Below, in pieces: positions 51,364-59,709 of a DNA stretch of 64,000 nucleotides (positions within the stretch are counted from its first letter, which is position 1; each line of letters starts with the position of its first letter). Below the pieces are notes generated by a model. It was not told the origin of the DNA. It did no database searches and saw only the letters and a list, made by a program, of their open reading frames with translations. This stretch comes from Sacculina carcini (Eukaryota > Arthropoda > Thecostraca > Sacculinidae). Location of the stretch: NCBI GenBank assembly GCA_916048095.2, contig OU696577.1, positions 5,755,440-5,819,439 on the forward strand, given 5' to 3'. The position numbers were made by a program, and so were the translations under genes.

Positions 51364-54312
51364 TCGCCTTCTAGCGATTCTTCCCTTCCTCTTTCTATTT
51401 CAGCGCAATTTCCCTGCCGCTCTTCCATCTCTTCCCTCTACTGTTCCTCACTTCCCTCACCTCAACCTAGTCCACATTTTAACTCTAAGTATCTTTCAAT
51501 TGGATTTCTCAACATCAGATCGGCTCGAAATAAAACGACTCACATATCCCACCTCTTTTCCTCACATAATATGTCTATTCTCTGTCTTGCCGAAACCTGG
51601 CTCCTTGATTCTGATATTTCCTCATTCTCTGCTAACTTACCTTCCTGTTCTTCATTCCTACACAAATCGCGCGACAGTTCTAAGTCTTCGGGTGGCGGGG
51701 TAGGTTGTCTATTCTCCAAAGGTCTCTCCATTTCGTCCCTTTCCAATCTGGTTTCTTCTCCCACCTCATTCGAATTCCTAGCTCTCACCCTCTCGGTCCC
51801 CTCTTTTAACAAGTTTTGCATCCTTATCATTTACCGTCCCAATCACCCCGGCACTTCCGCGATGTTTTTTCAAGAGTTTCCTCCTCTCATTGAAGCAGTC
51901 TCGTCTATTTTCTCCAGCCATTTTATCATACTCGGCGACTTTAACTTCTGGCTTGATTCACCCTCGGCCAATCCTTACTGCTTGAATTTTATCTCATTAC
52001 TTACTTCCCATGGTCTCTCTTATTCTTCTCTCTCTCCTACACACATATCTGGCCATACACTTGATCTAATCCTGTTTCCCTCCCCATTTCTCTCGACTGA
52101 TCCTGTCCCTTCCGATATCTTTGTATTTCCTCCTGATTCCTCCGTCTCTGACCACAGCCTACTTTTATCTACTCTGCCGCTCACTTGTCCCCCTTCTCAT
52201 ACTCCGTCCAGCTATCGTAACTACAAATGTTTTAATTCCATTCAATTTCACTCACTATTATCCTCCTGTCTCCCTATCTCTGCTCTGTATTATCTTCCTC
52301 CCCATGACATCTATCCATATTTCTCTTCCGCACTCTCCCATATAAATAATTGTATGTTCCCAATCATCACTCGCTCATCTTCCTCTCGCTCTCCTCCTTG
52401 GTCATCTCCTCAGCTTCGAGTACTCAAGTCTCTTCAACGACGTCTTGAGCGTACTTGGAGGCGTTCACGATCTTCTTCCGATTGGCTTTTGTTTTGCTCC
52501 GCTCGCTCATCTTTCACTTCTGCTCTTTCTGCTGCTAAAAGTAGCTACTATAGCTCCAAACTCTCGTCCCTTTCTCGTTCCTCCAAGTCATTGTGGTCCA
52601 CTCTGAACTCTCTCTGCGGTCTTAACTCTCCTGCTTTTTCCTCTCCTTTAACGGCTCCCGAGTTCTCAACATTTTTCTCTGAAAAAGTAAAACTCACACA
52701 ATCGAGTATTCCCACCAATTGTGCTGCCCTCACTCACACTTCCACTCATCACCGGTTCACGTCCTTCTCTCACATTGATCTTCATGATATCCTTTCCCTC
52801 GTTTCCTCTTCCAAGCTATCCTTCTCACCAGCTGATCCAATCAACTTCCCTGCTATATCCAAATCCCTTCCTTCCCTGGTTCCTTATCTCCTGCATCTTA
52901 TCAACTCCTCTTTTCTTCACGGCCAGTTTCTCGCTGACAAACATGCAATTGTCCGTCCAATTCTTAAGAAACAGAACCTTGACTCTTCTATACTTAGTAA
53001 CTATCGTCCTATATCTCTTCTGAGCTTTGCTTCTAAACTTCTCGAGTCCGCTATCTCTGCGCAACTTTCCCCTTTCATCTGCCAGTCTCTTGATCCCTTC
53101 CAATCCGGGTTTCGCCCTTCTCATTCTACCGAATCAGTTCTTCTTTCTATCTCCAATGGCATCCTCTCGCACTTCTCGTACCGTCGCTCCGTTCTTCTCG
53201 TTCTTCTCGATATGTCCTCCGCCTTCGACCTTGTTAATCACTCTATCCTAATTCATGACTTCTCTCATCTTGGTATCTCGTCTTCTGCCCTCTCTCTCCT
53301 TAAATCGTACCTTTCGGGAAGGACCTACTCTGTCAACTTCAATTCCTCTGTATCTGATCCTATCCATCTTTCATCAGGTGTCCCTCAGGGATCTATTCTT
53401 GGTCCGATACTCTTTAACCTTTACATGTCCTCCCTCTGTCCTAACCTTCGTAAGTATTCCATCTCATTTCATATCTACGCTGATGACATTCAGTTATATA
53501 TCCCTCTTCCTTTTCCTTCTCCGTCTTTTCTCTCTGACATCCTATCCACCATCTCTTCTTGGGCGTCGTCCCGTCACCTTCTCCTCAACCCGTCCAAGTC
53601 TGAGTTTCTGGCTCTTCATCCTCCTCGTATTCTTCCTCCTCGCTTACCTCTTATCCTATCTTCGACAGTTCGCAATCTCGGAGTTATTTTTGACTCATCT
53701 CTCTCTTCCTCCGAGAACATCCTCTCTGTCGCCCGCACTTGTCGTCTTATCTTGAGATCCCTCTATCCTATACGCTCATATCTCGACAGACCTTCCGCAA
53801 TCAAACATATTCACTCTCATGTATTCTCTAGACTTGACTATTGTAATTCTTTGTACATCCATGCTCCTCGTCGTTCTCTTAAAATCCTACAACGCGTCAT
53901 TAATCAATCTTGTCGTTTTGTCCTTCATCCTGTTCCTTGTCGTCACACTTCTCAATTTCTTTTTAAATTTCGCTGGCTCCCTATTATTCCACGTATTCAC
54001 TTTCGCCTGTGCTGTCTGATATATAAGCTTCTCCACGATCCTCATCAGCCATCCTATCTCCGCCTTCTCCTCACTCCTTGCCTCACTCCTTCCCGAATTC
54101 CTCTTCCCCTTGTATGCCCTCGTGCTGTAAATGAATCTCCTTGGTCCTCCAAATCATTCTTTTTTTCCGCCCCTCGCCTTTACAATTCCATCCCAGTTCA
54201 CATTACTTCTTCTCTTTCCTACAATTCTTTCCGCTCTAAGCTCTCCAAACACTTTTTTGACCTCTCTTTTGACCCAGTCTCCCACACTCTCACACCTTTT
54301 GCATCACTATAA
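51361..54312 (+). CDS. LINE-C ORF2, endonuclease and reverse transcriptase
   Basis: About 980 residues in the ORF1 frame. Endonuclease: SIGFLNIRSARNK (about 51500), ILCLAETWL, SGGGVGCLF, IIYRPNHPG, ILGDFNFW and SVSDHSLLL. RT: IVRPILKKQNLD, SNYRPISLLSFASKLLE, LLDMSSAFDLVNHSIL, SGVPQGSILGPILFNLY and catalytic YADD (about 53480). C-terminal FRWLPIIPRIHFRLCCLIYKLL is typical of the CR1/L2 group. The first ATG at 51571 falls inside the endonuclease, after the first conserved Asn block, so initiation there would give a dead enzyme. No lesion seen. Confidence 0.9.
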   Translation, partial: LSPSSDSSLPLSISAQFPCRSSISSLYCSSLPSPQPSPHFNSKYLSIGFLNIRSARNKTTHISHLFSSHNMSILCLAETWLLDSDISSFSANLPSCSSFLHKSRDSSKSSGGGVGCLFSKGLSISSLSNLVSSPTSFEFLALTLSVPSFNKFCILIIYRPNHPGTSAMFFQEFPPLIEAVSSIFSSHFIILGDFNFWLDSPSANPYCLNFISLLTSHGLSYSSLSPTHISGHTLDLILFPSPFLSTDPVPSDIFVFPPDSSVSDHSLLLSTLPLTCPPSHTPSSYRNYKCFNSIQFHSLLSSCLPISALYYLPPHDIYPYFSSALSHINNCMFPIITRSSSSRSPPWSSPQLRVLKSLQRRLERTWRRSRSSSDWLLFCSARSSFTSALSAAKSSYYSSKLSSLSRSSKSLWSTLNSLCGLNSPAFSSPLTAPEFSTFFSEKVKLTQSSIPTNCAALTHTSTHHRFTSFSHIDLHDILSLVSSSKLSFSPADPINFPAISKSLPSLVPYLLHLINSSFLHGQFLADKHAIVRPILKKQNLDSSILSNYRPISLLSFASKLLESAISAQLSPFICQSLDPFQSGFRPSHSTESVLLSISNGILSHFSYRRSVLLVLLDMSSAFDLVNHSILIHDFSHLGISSSALSLLKSYLSGRTYSVNFNSSVSDPIHLSSGVPQGSILGPILFNLYMSSLCPNLRKYSISFHIYADDIQLYIPLPFPSPSFLSDILSTISSWASSRHLLLNPSKSEFLALHPPRILPPRLPLILSSTVRNLGVIFDSSLSSSENILSVARTCRLILRSLYPIRSYLDRPSAIKHIHSHVFSRLDYCNSLYIHAPRRSLKILQRVINQSCRFVLHPVPCRHTSQFLFKFRWLPIIPRIHFRLCCLIYKLLHDPHQPSYLRLLLTPCLTPSRIPLPLVCPRAVNESPWSSKSFFFSAPRLYNSIPVHITSSLSYNSFRSKLSKHFFDLSFDPVSHTLTPFASL

Positions 54313-54637
54313 CATGTTACTTTAGCATGTTCTTACTCGTATTCCTTCTCTCATTTGCATGCTTACTATATCTACGCTATGACTATATTCTCCCGAGTTG
54401 TGTTTGCTGTGTTGTGTTGTCATTATGTTTCAGTCGTGTTGTCTTGTCCGTCATGTCCGTCTGCTTTGTATGTTTTGCCCATATTTTGTCTCTATATTTA
54501 TTGTCATTTATTGCATATTTGTAGTTCACTTCTTTTGCATCTGTCCTGTTATTTGTATTCCGTGTTCCCAACTGTTATAATCGTGTCGCGCCCGAGCCCT
54601 TCGGTGCGCTATAACAAATACATGTTGTTGTTAAAAA
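54313..54637 (+). other. LINE-C 3' untranslated region and tail
   Basis: T-rich, ending gtgtcgcgcccgagccctt, ggtgcgctata and a TGTTGTTGTTAAAAA tail. It is the part copied at 5900-6183 and likely holds the RT recognition structure. Confidence 0.8.
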
Positions 54638-56149
54638 GTTAAGAAAACAATTAAGTCGTCTAAAGGGACATGTTCAACAGATCATCTAAATCTCAACATG
54701 AAGATAGTTAAAGACACCGCCAATCATATAGCCGCTCCACTATCATACATCTTCAATTTATCTTTTTCCACGGGAACGTTTCCAAATCTTATGAAAATTG
54801 CAAAAATAGTACCCATACACAAGTCTGGAGATAACAAGGAAAGCGGAAATTATCGGCCAATTTCTTTACTAGATTAATTTTCAAAAAAATTGGAAAAATT
54901 ATTTCATCGAAGATTGATAAGTTTTATAAAAAAGCATAAAATTATACATGAAAATCAATATGGATTCCAAAGAGGCAAGAACACATCACAAGCCGTGCTT
55001 GATATGATCAACTACATAACTGAGTCTTTTGAGCAGCGTCAAATAACTGTTGGATTATTCCTGGATCTGAAAAAGGCCTTTGACACTGTCGATCACAAAA
55101 TACTAATATTGTTGAAAAAACTAAACTTATACGGCATGAGAGGCACAACCCTACAATGGATCGCAAGTTATTTAACACAGAGAACGCAATACACTGAAGT
55201 AGGTGGTTCAAAGTCTGAGCAATTACCCATAGAATGCGGGGTTCCACAAGGTTCTACACTGGGACCGACACTATTCATACTCTACATCAACGATCTATTC
55301 AACATCATGAGACACACAAAAACAATAGCATTTGCGGATGACACCAACATATTCTACAAAGGCAAACACACGTATAAACTCTATGAACAAATAAACTCAG
55401 GCATAAAAATATTACAAGACTGGTTCACGAGTAACAAATTATCGCTCAATGTAAAAAAGTCTAATTACATTGTTTTCAGTAACAGTAATGACACTTCAAA
55501 CAGCTGTATAAGCATAGGGGCAGACAAACTTGATAGGAAACAATCTACTAAATTTCTGGGAGTAATTATTGATAGCAAATTACATTGGAAAGAGCAAATA
55601 TCCAATGTAACTGCCAAACTAAACAGAGTGAATTTCCTTCTCAGCAAATTAAAAGAAATAGTCGACACTAAAACAAAAACCACCCTTTATTATTCATTTT
55701 TTCAATCATATTTACAATACTGCTCTGAAGCATGGGGAAATACTTATTACACTAACTTGCAAACTATAAGAATTGCACAACAAAGAGCTATCAGAATCAT
55801 AGACAATCTGAAAGCAAGGGAGCATACATCACCTTCATTCAAAAATGAAAATATTCTAAAATTTGATGATGTAGTAAAACTGAATAATTTAACTAAAATG
55901 TATGCAGCATATCATAATAAATTACCATCTAACATTCAAGCATACTTCATAATCAATACAAGGCATACAGACAAATCCCTCTTTCCCCACACACGAACCA
56001 AACTAAGAAGCTTATCATTTTTCTATGTAGGAATATCGCAGTGGAATGAATTGGAGAAAAAACAGAAACAAACTCCAACGTTGTCCAGCTTCAAGAAAAA
56101 CTTGAAAAAACAATACATTCAATCTTACTCTGAAGAATCTGACCAATGA
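54638..56149 (+). pseudogene. LINE-B ORF2, reverse transcriptase (C-terminal part)
   Basis: Resumes with VKKTIKSSKG in the frame left at 50119. RT blocks: IVPIHKSGD, SGNYRPISLLD, then a TAA at 54875-54877, FSKKLEKLFHRRL, LDLKKAFDTVDHKIL, CGVPQGSTLGPTLFILYIND, catalytic FADDTN (about 55335), NVKKSNYIVF and KFLGVIIDSKLHW. It ends SEESDQ. Apart from the LINE-C insertion and this one stop the protein is in good condition. Confidence 0.9.
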
Positions 56150-56490
56150 AAATATAGGATATGGTCGAGTGCGATAAATCGTGATTGTGCTGTGTGTGTG
56201 GGTGTGTGTGTGGGTGTGTGTGTGGGTGTGTGTGTATTTGGTGTGTATGAGTGTGGGAGTGTGATTGTGTGCATGATATATTTATCAGTGTTTAGATGAG
56301 TAAATTAGTGCGCGTGAATATGTTTATATGTGAGCGTGTATGTATTGCATCGTATTAACAATTTGATTTAACCCAGGCATCACAAGCTATTTAGCTTCAA
56401 TTGCCTTTCCAGTTTTGGTTTAATGGCATATTTTGGTTCTGTTGACATGAAGGCTGGAAAAAATACATGAATGAATGAATGAATACAAAT
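56150..56490 (+). other. LINE-B 3' untranslated region with ATGA tail
   Basis: Contains a GT-rich stretch (56190-56240) and ends with aaaaaatacatgaatgaatgaatgaat. Tails of short (TGAA)-like repeats are usual in L2/CR1-type LINEs. Confidence 0.8.
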
Positions 56491-56704
56491 GGACCATTAT
56501 GCACAAAATATTAGCACCAGCACAAGACAGGACTATGTTCGCAATACTGTGTGTTCTCCTAACACATGATGCAATACATTACACATGTTTATCGCAGACA
56601 TTACTCGGAAAATACATGCTACAACATTTGCCATCAATTTTAAACAATTACATTTCGTAACATGCACATGTGAAACAAGAAGCTGCGGCAGAATCAGCAA
56701 ATAA
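56491..56704. other. Unassigned spacer
   Basis: No frame or repeat I can assign. It borders the inverted-repeat DNA element at 56705. Confidence 0.4.
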
Positions 56705-56907
56705 CACTGGTCAACAACCAAAATGCTTCCGAAACCAAAGTAGCATTTTTCATATAATTTTAGGATGTTGGTAACAAATATCATGGTTAAAATTGTTTGG
56801 TAGCTCTAATTTTTATGATACACCTACATGTCTCAACAGGTTCCTACAGGGTGGCGAAAGTGTATACTCACTAAGCTCACAGGCTCTGCCCTCAGTATTG
56901 TTCCATC

Positions 56908-56911
<4 letters not shown>

Positions 56912-56943
<32 letters not shown>
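56912..56943 (+). repeat. CAA microsatellite
   Basis: About ten CAA units. It produces poly-Gln or poly-Val frames that are not genes. Confidence 0.95.
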
Positions 56944-56944
<1 letters not shown>

Positions 56945-57162
56945 TGTATTTGATTTAGCGCACTTTCGAGGGCAAAGGCGCAAGCAGGAGCAGAATAATA
57001 AAAATGTAGACACAGAGCGGAATGGAGACAAAAATAAGGAGCACAAATCGGCAGAAAGTGCATGGGTGCTAGCAAAATTGAATACCTACATACACACAAA
57101 CACATACACACGCACATACACATACACATGCATACACATATACACATATGAATAGTGTAATG

Positions 57163-57346
57163 CAGCGCCCGGGAAAGTCCGGACCGCGGGCCGGTTCCGG
57201 CCCGCGAAAGGTTTTGGAGAATGTGATGAAACCACGACTTTCGTTGATTTTTACAAATTTACCTGAAAAAAATCTGCATTTTGGCCCGCCGAGCGTTCAA
57301 AAAATCTACATTTTGGCCCGCCGAATGAAAAGTTTCCCGGGCAGTG
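57163..57346 (+). mobile_element. hAT-like MITE, 184 bp
   Basis: Perfect 8-bp target copies gtgtaatg at 57155-57162 and 57347-57354. Ends are CAGCGCCCGGGAAAGT and, inverted, CACTGCCCGGGAAACT. Internal sequence is GC-rich with repeated ttggcccgccga blocks. 8-bp duplications and CA-type ends are hAT hallmarks. It lies inside the larger inverted-repeat element. Confidence 0.88.
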
Positions 57347-57360
57347 GTGTAATGTGAAAT

Positions 57361-57783
57361 TCCCTTCGTTGAGCGACGCAAAGATAACAGAGGTAGTTTT
57401 CATTGGTCCTCAGATTCGAGAGCTTCTTAAGACGATGAATTTGAATCAGCTCTTCATAGGGAGGATAAAGCTGCTTGGAAGGCATTCAAATTAGTTGCAA
57501 AGGGATTTCTCGGAAACAAAAGGGAGAGAAACTATGAAGAATTAGTGGAAAACCTCATCAAGGCTTACAAGATCATGGGATGTAACATGTCACTCAAAAT
57601 CCACTTTTTGGATTCACATTTAGCCTTTTTCCCAGAAAACTGTGGAGCAGTTAGTGACGAACATGGTGAACGATTTCATCAAGATATTTCAACAATGGTA
57701 AAGAGGTACCAGGGTAAATGGAACACAACAATGCTTGCAGACTATTGCTGGACACTGACAAGAGACGATTTTTTTTATTAAAT
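57361..57783 (+). pseudogene. Conserved protein fragment in DNA element (function unknown)
   Basis: Reading with frame changes gives ITEVVFIGPQIREL, then in a second frame DEFESALHREDKAAWKAF, and MGCNMSLKIHFLDSHLAFF, PENCGAVSDEHGERFHQD, KRYQGKWNTTMLADYCWTL. From memory this protein is present in many copies in arthropod and other invertebrate genomes as an unnamed, transposon-like gene. Here only the C-terminal part remains, with a shift near 57425. Probably the element's own protein, possibly a transposase C-terminus. Confidence 0.6.
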
Positions 57784-58080
57784 CACCGAACGACTGCAAC
57801 AGGAGTCAACCCAGGTGGATTATCGCTCCTTAGACTCTTCAGCCTGTTATATGCGTCAATCAAAAAAGCATAGAGTAGATATGGATTATAATTGAAAACA
57901 TAATCACATATATATTGTGTATATTAAAATAAATTGATCAAATATTACATGGCTCGTATCTTTGAACATGTAGCCCATACACATTTTTCAACGTGATATT
58001 TGGATTCATTGAATGAAAATACATAAGAATCAACTAATCCCATTTAAGAAACACAATTTTTCAAAATTTGTTGACCAGTG

Positions 58081-59045
58081 TAATCTACATTCACAATTAA
58101 AGCGAATGCATGACGCCTACAGGGCCCTCCCCCTAGAGGTGTCGAGAAGAAACGAGACACGGTGATAACGCACAGGTAGGCGCACGGCGCGACCGCTCCT
58201 AGTACGTAAAATGGACGGGGAATTTGTGTATGTGTTGGTGTGTGTAGCTGTGTTTTCATGACCTGACCTGATAGGGTCCGCAGCAGTTGTCGGTGTCCGT
58301 GGCACTGTTGTTGGAGGCACGATAAGTTCAGTACTTCCACCGTCGTCTCGAGCATCTGGTGAGTTTTGCTGCACATCGTCGACGAAGGCTGGTTTGCAGC
58401 GATCGATGGAGACAACTGCACGCTCGCTGTTAGTCCGGATCGTGATCAGTTTGTCCGTACGATGAATGACGGGAAACGGGCCGTTATATGGACAGTCGAG
58501 CGGGTATCTGTGTTTGTCCCGACGGACAAGCACGTGTGTTGCCGTCTTCAGTGCTGCCGGAACGAACGATGGCTGGTTGACTGCTCGTGGAAGTCGTGGT
58601 CGGAGTTTGCGCATGTGATTGCGCAGCGATGACGCGAATGAAGCCGGATCGCTGGCTTTCTGTGTTGAGTCGCTGATCAACTCGACAGGAAGTCGCAGGG
58701 ACGCTCCGTAGACCAGTTCGGCTGAGCACGCGCCGACATCAGTTTTGTGTGTCGACCGTATGCCCAACAAGGCCATGGGCAAAACATCCATCCATGATGT
58801 GTGTTCAGCAGCGCGCAAACTTGCTTTGAGCTGCCGATGGAAGCGTTCAGCCCTGCCGTTGCTGCTTGGGTGATAACTGGTGGTGCGTATGCGTTGACAG
58901 CCAAGTAGTCGAGTAAGTTCGGACCACAGAGACGATTCGAATTGTGCTCCGCGATCTGTTGTGATGGTCGTCGGAACTCCAAAGCGTGAGAGCGCGTGTG
59001 TAGCGTGTAGGCGCAATGCCTAACATCTCAGCATTGCGCCGCCTA
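58081..59045 (-). pseudogene. pol: Gypsy integrase remnant with PPT and LTR start
   Basis: On the minus strand from about 59016: integrase core with [33 protein letters not shown] and [12 protein letters not shown], then a C-terminal region ending TSRGRAL at 58117. The frame is open. Next come a polypurine tract (tagggggagggccc) and TGTAGGCGTC, likely the first bases of an LTR, cut off after 40 bp by the DNA element. The first catalytic Asp and zinc finger are missing. Same broad lineage as 18850-21490. Confidence 0.85.
59012..59042. repeat. Inverted repeat at the integrase fragment end
   Basis: ggcgcaatgc and gcattgcgcc form a perfect 10-bp stem around an 11-nt loop. It lies exactly where Gypsy coding sequence gives way to Helitron-type repeat, so may be a rearrangement scar. 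Confidence 0.8.
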
Positions 59046-59230
59046 ACGACACCGCCACAATATTTTGCCACATCTAAAATAAACACATTCATATTCAGAC
59101 TTTTCTATTGGTTAATACTTGTTATGGGTTTACTTTTTTCTTTTTAAATTTGTATTCGTTTTCTTTTATGAATTCAATATTGATTTTACTTTATTAATTG
59201 TTCTGCAAAACGGGAGGGTTTCAATGCTAG
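59046..59230 (+). repeat. Helitron-type 3' segment, isolated
   Basis: Matches about 40470-40640 (ttgccacatctaaaataaa through ttctgcacaaagggcgggttttaatgctag), here ending gggagggtttcaatgctag at 59230. It is a copy of the array's unit outside the array. Confidence 0.8.
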
Positions 59231-59232
59231 AT

Positions 59233-59709
59233 TGTTAGATATCAGTCAGGGTCACCGGGCAGCGCCTCTAGCGGAGACACTGCAAACTATACGATGGTCA
59301 AGGTCGCAACCACAAGTCACGAAACATGGCGGCATTCGTTCACTCACTATCCGCCATTGCGTTGCCAAGTGCACTTTCGTTTGTGTAAGTTTCGTGTAGG
59401 CTTTGCAGTCATGTTAAATGTGTTTATTTTACTGATTAGCATTTTGTGTCTATACTATAGACGGATGTTTCACATATTCAATACTGGTTTGTTGTAAACT
59501 GAATTGAGTTATGGGTTACATTGCCATAACATGACCGGGTTATGGTATACGTCATGTTATGTTATGTATTTGATTGGTTATGTTTTGATTCTGTTTCAGA
59601 TAATATCATTCGTCCTGTAAATACAAAATTACGTGCGAATGTCGATTTGATCATGATATTATACGTCAGTGCAACTTGAGTGCGTATCGAAATTCTCAAG
59701 ATAGTTGTC
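59233..59709 (+). other. Probable 5' LTR and leader of E4
   Basis: The sequence changes from Helitron-type repeat to new sequence at TGTTAGATATC (59233), a normal LTR start. The 3' LTR is beyond the window, so the LTR end and primer site cannot be fixed. A splice-acceptor-like tctgtttcag lies at 59589-59598. No frame is open here; a TGA precedes the gag-pol ATG by 33 nt. Confidence 0.55.

Larger units (their letters stand above)
50120..54637 (+). mobile_element. LINE-C (CR1-group), apparently intact
   Basis: About 4.5 kb, inserted in LINE-B ORF2. The 5' end begins gtcgttcagtcgtcgtcg and runs 107 bp to the ORF1 ATG. ORF1 and ORF2 lie in one frame separated by one UGA. The 3' UTR of about 320 bp ends in a short TGTTGTTGTT/A tail. 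A 5'-truncated second copy sits at 5900-6183. Target duplication is at most 2 bp, as the LINE-B frame joins exactly across it. Confidence 0.9.
56705..58080 (+). mobile_element. DNA element with 13-bp terminal inverted repeats
   Basis: Left end CACTGGTCAACAA (56705-56717) is exactly inverted at 58068-58080. The flanks share taa on both sides, a possible 3-bp target duplication. It carries a conserved coding fragment (57421-57781), a CAA microsatellite and a nested hAT-like MITE. I cannot place the family with certainty. Confidence 0.65.

Noticed and set aside
51571..51573. ATG as the start of LINE-C ORF2
   Set aside because: The endonuclease N-terminal block lies upstream of this ATG in the same open frame, so it is unlikely to be the functional start.
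56833..57147. Frame with poly-Val and Cys-Met repeats
   Set aside because: Antisense reading of the CAA and CACATA simple repeats.
57545..57781. Host gene for a conserved invertebrate protein
   Set aside because: It is a truncated, frame-broken fragment enclosed by terminal inverted repeats.
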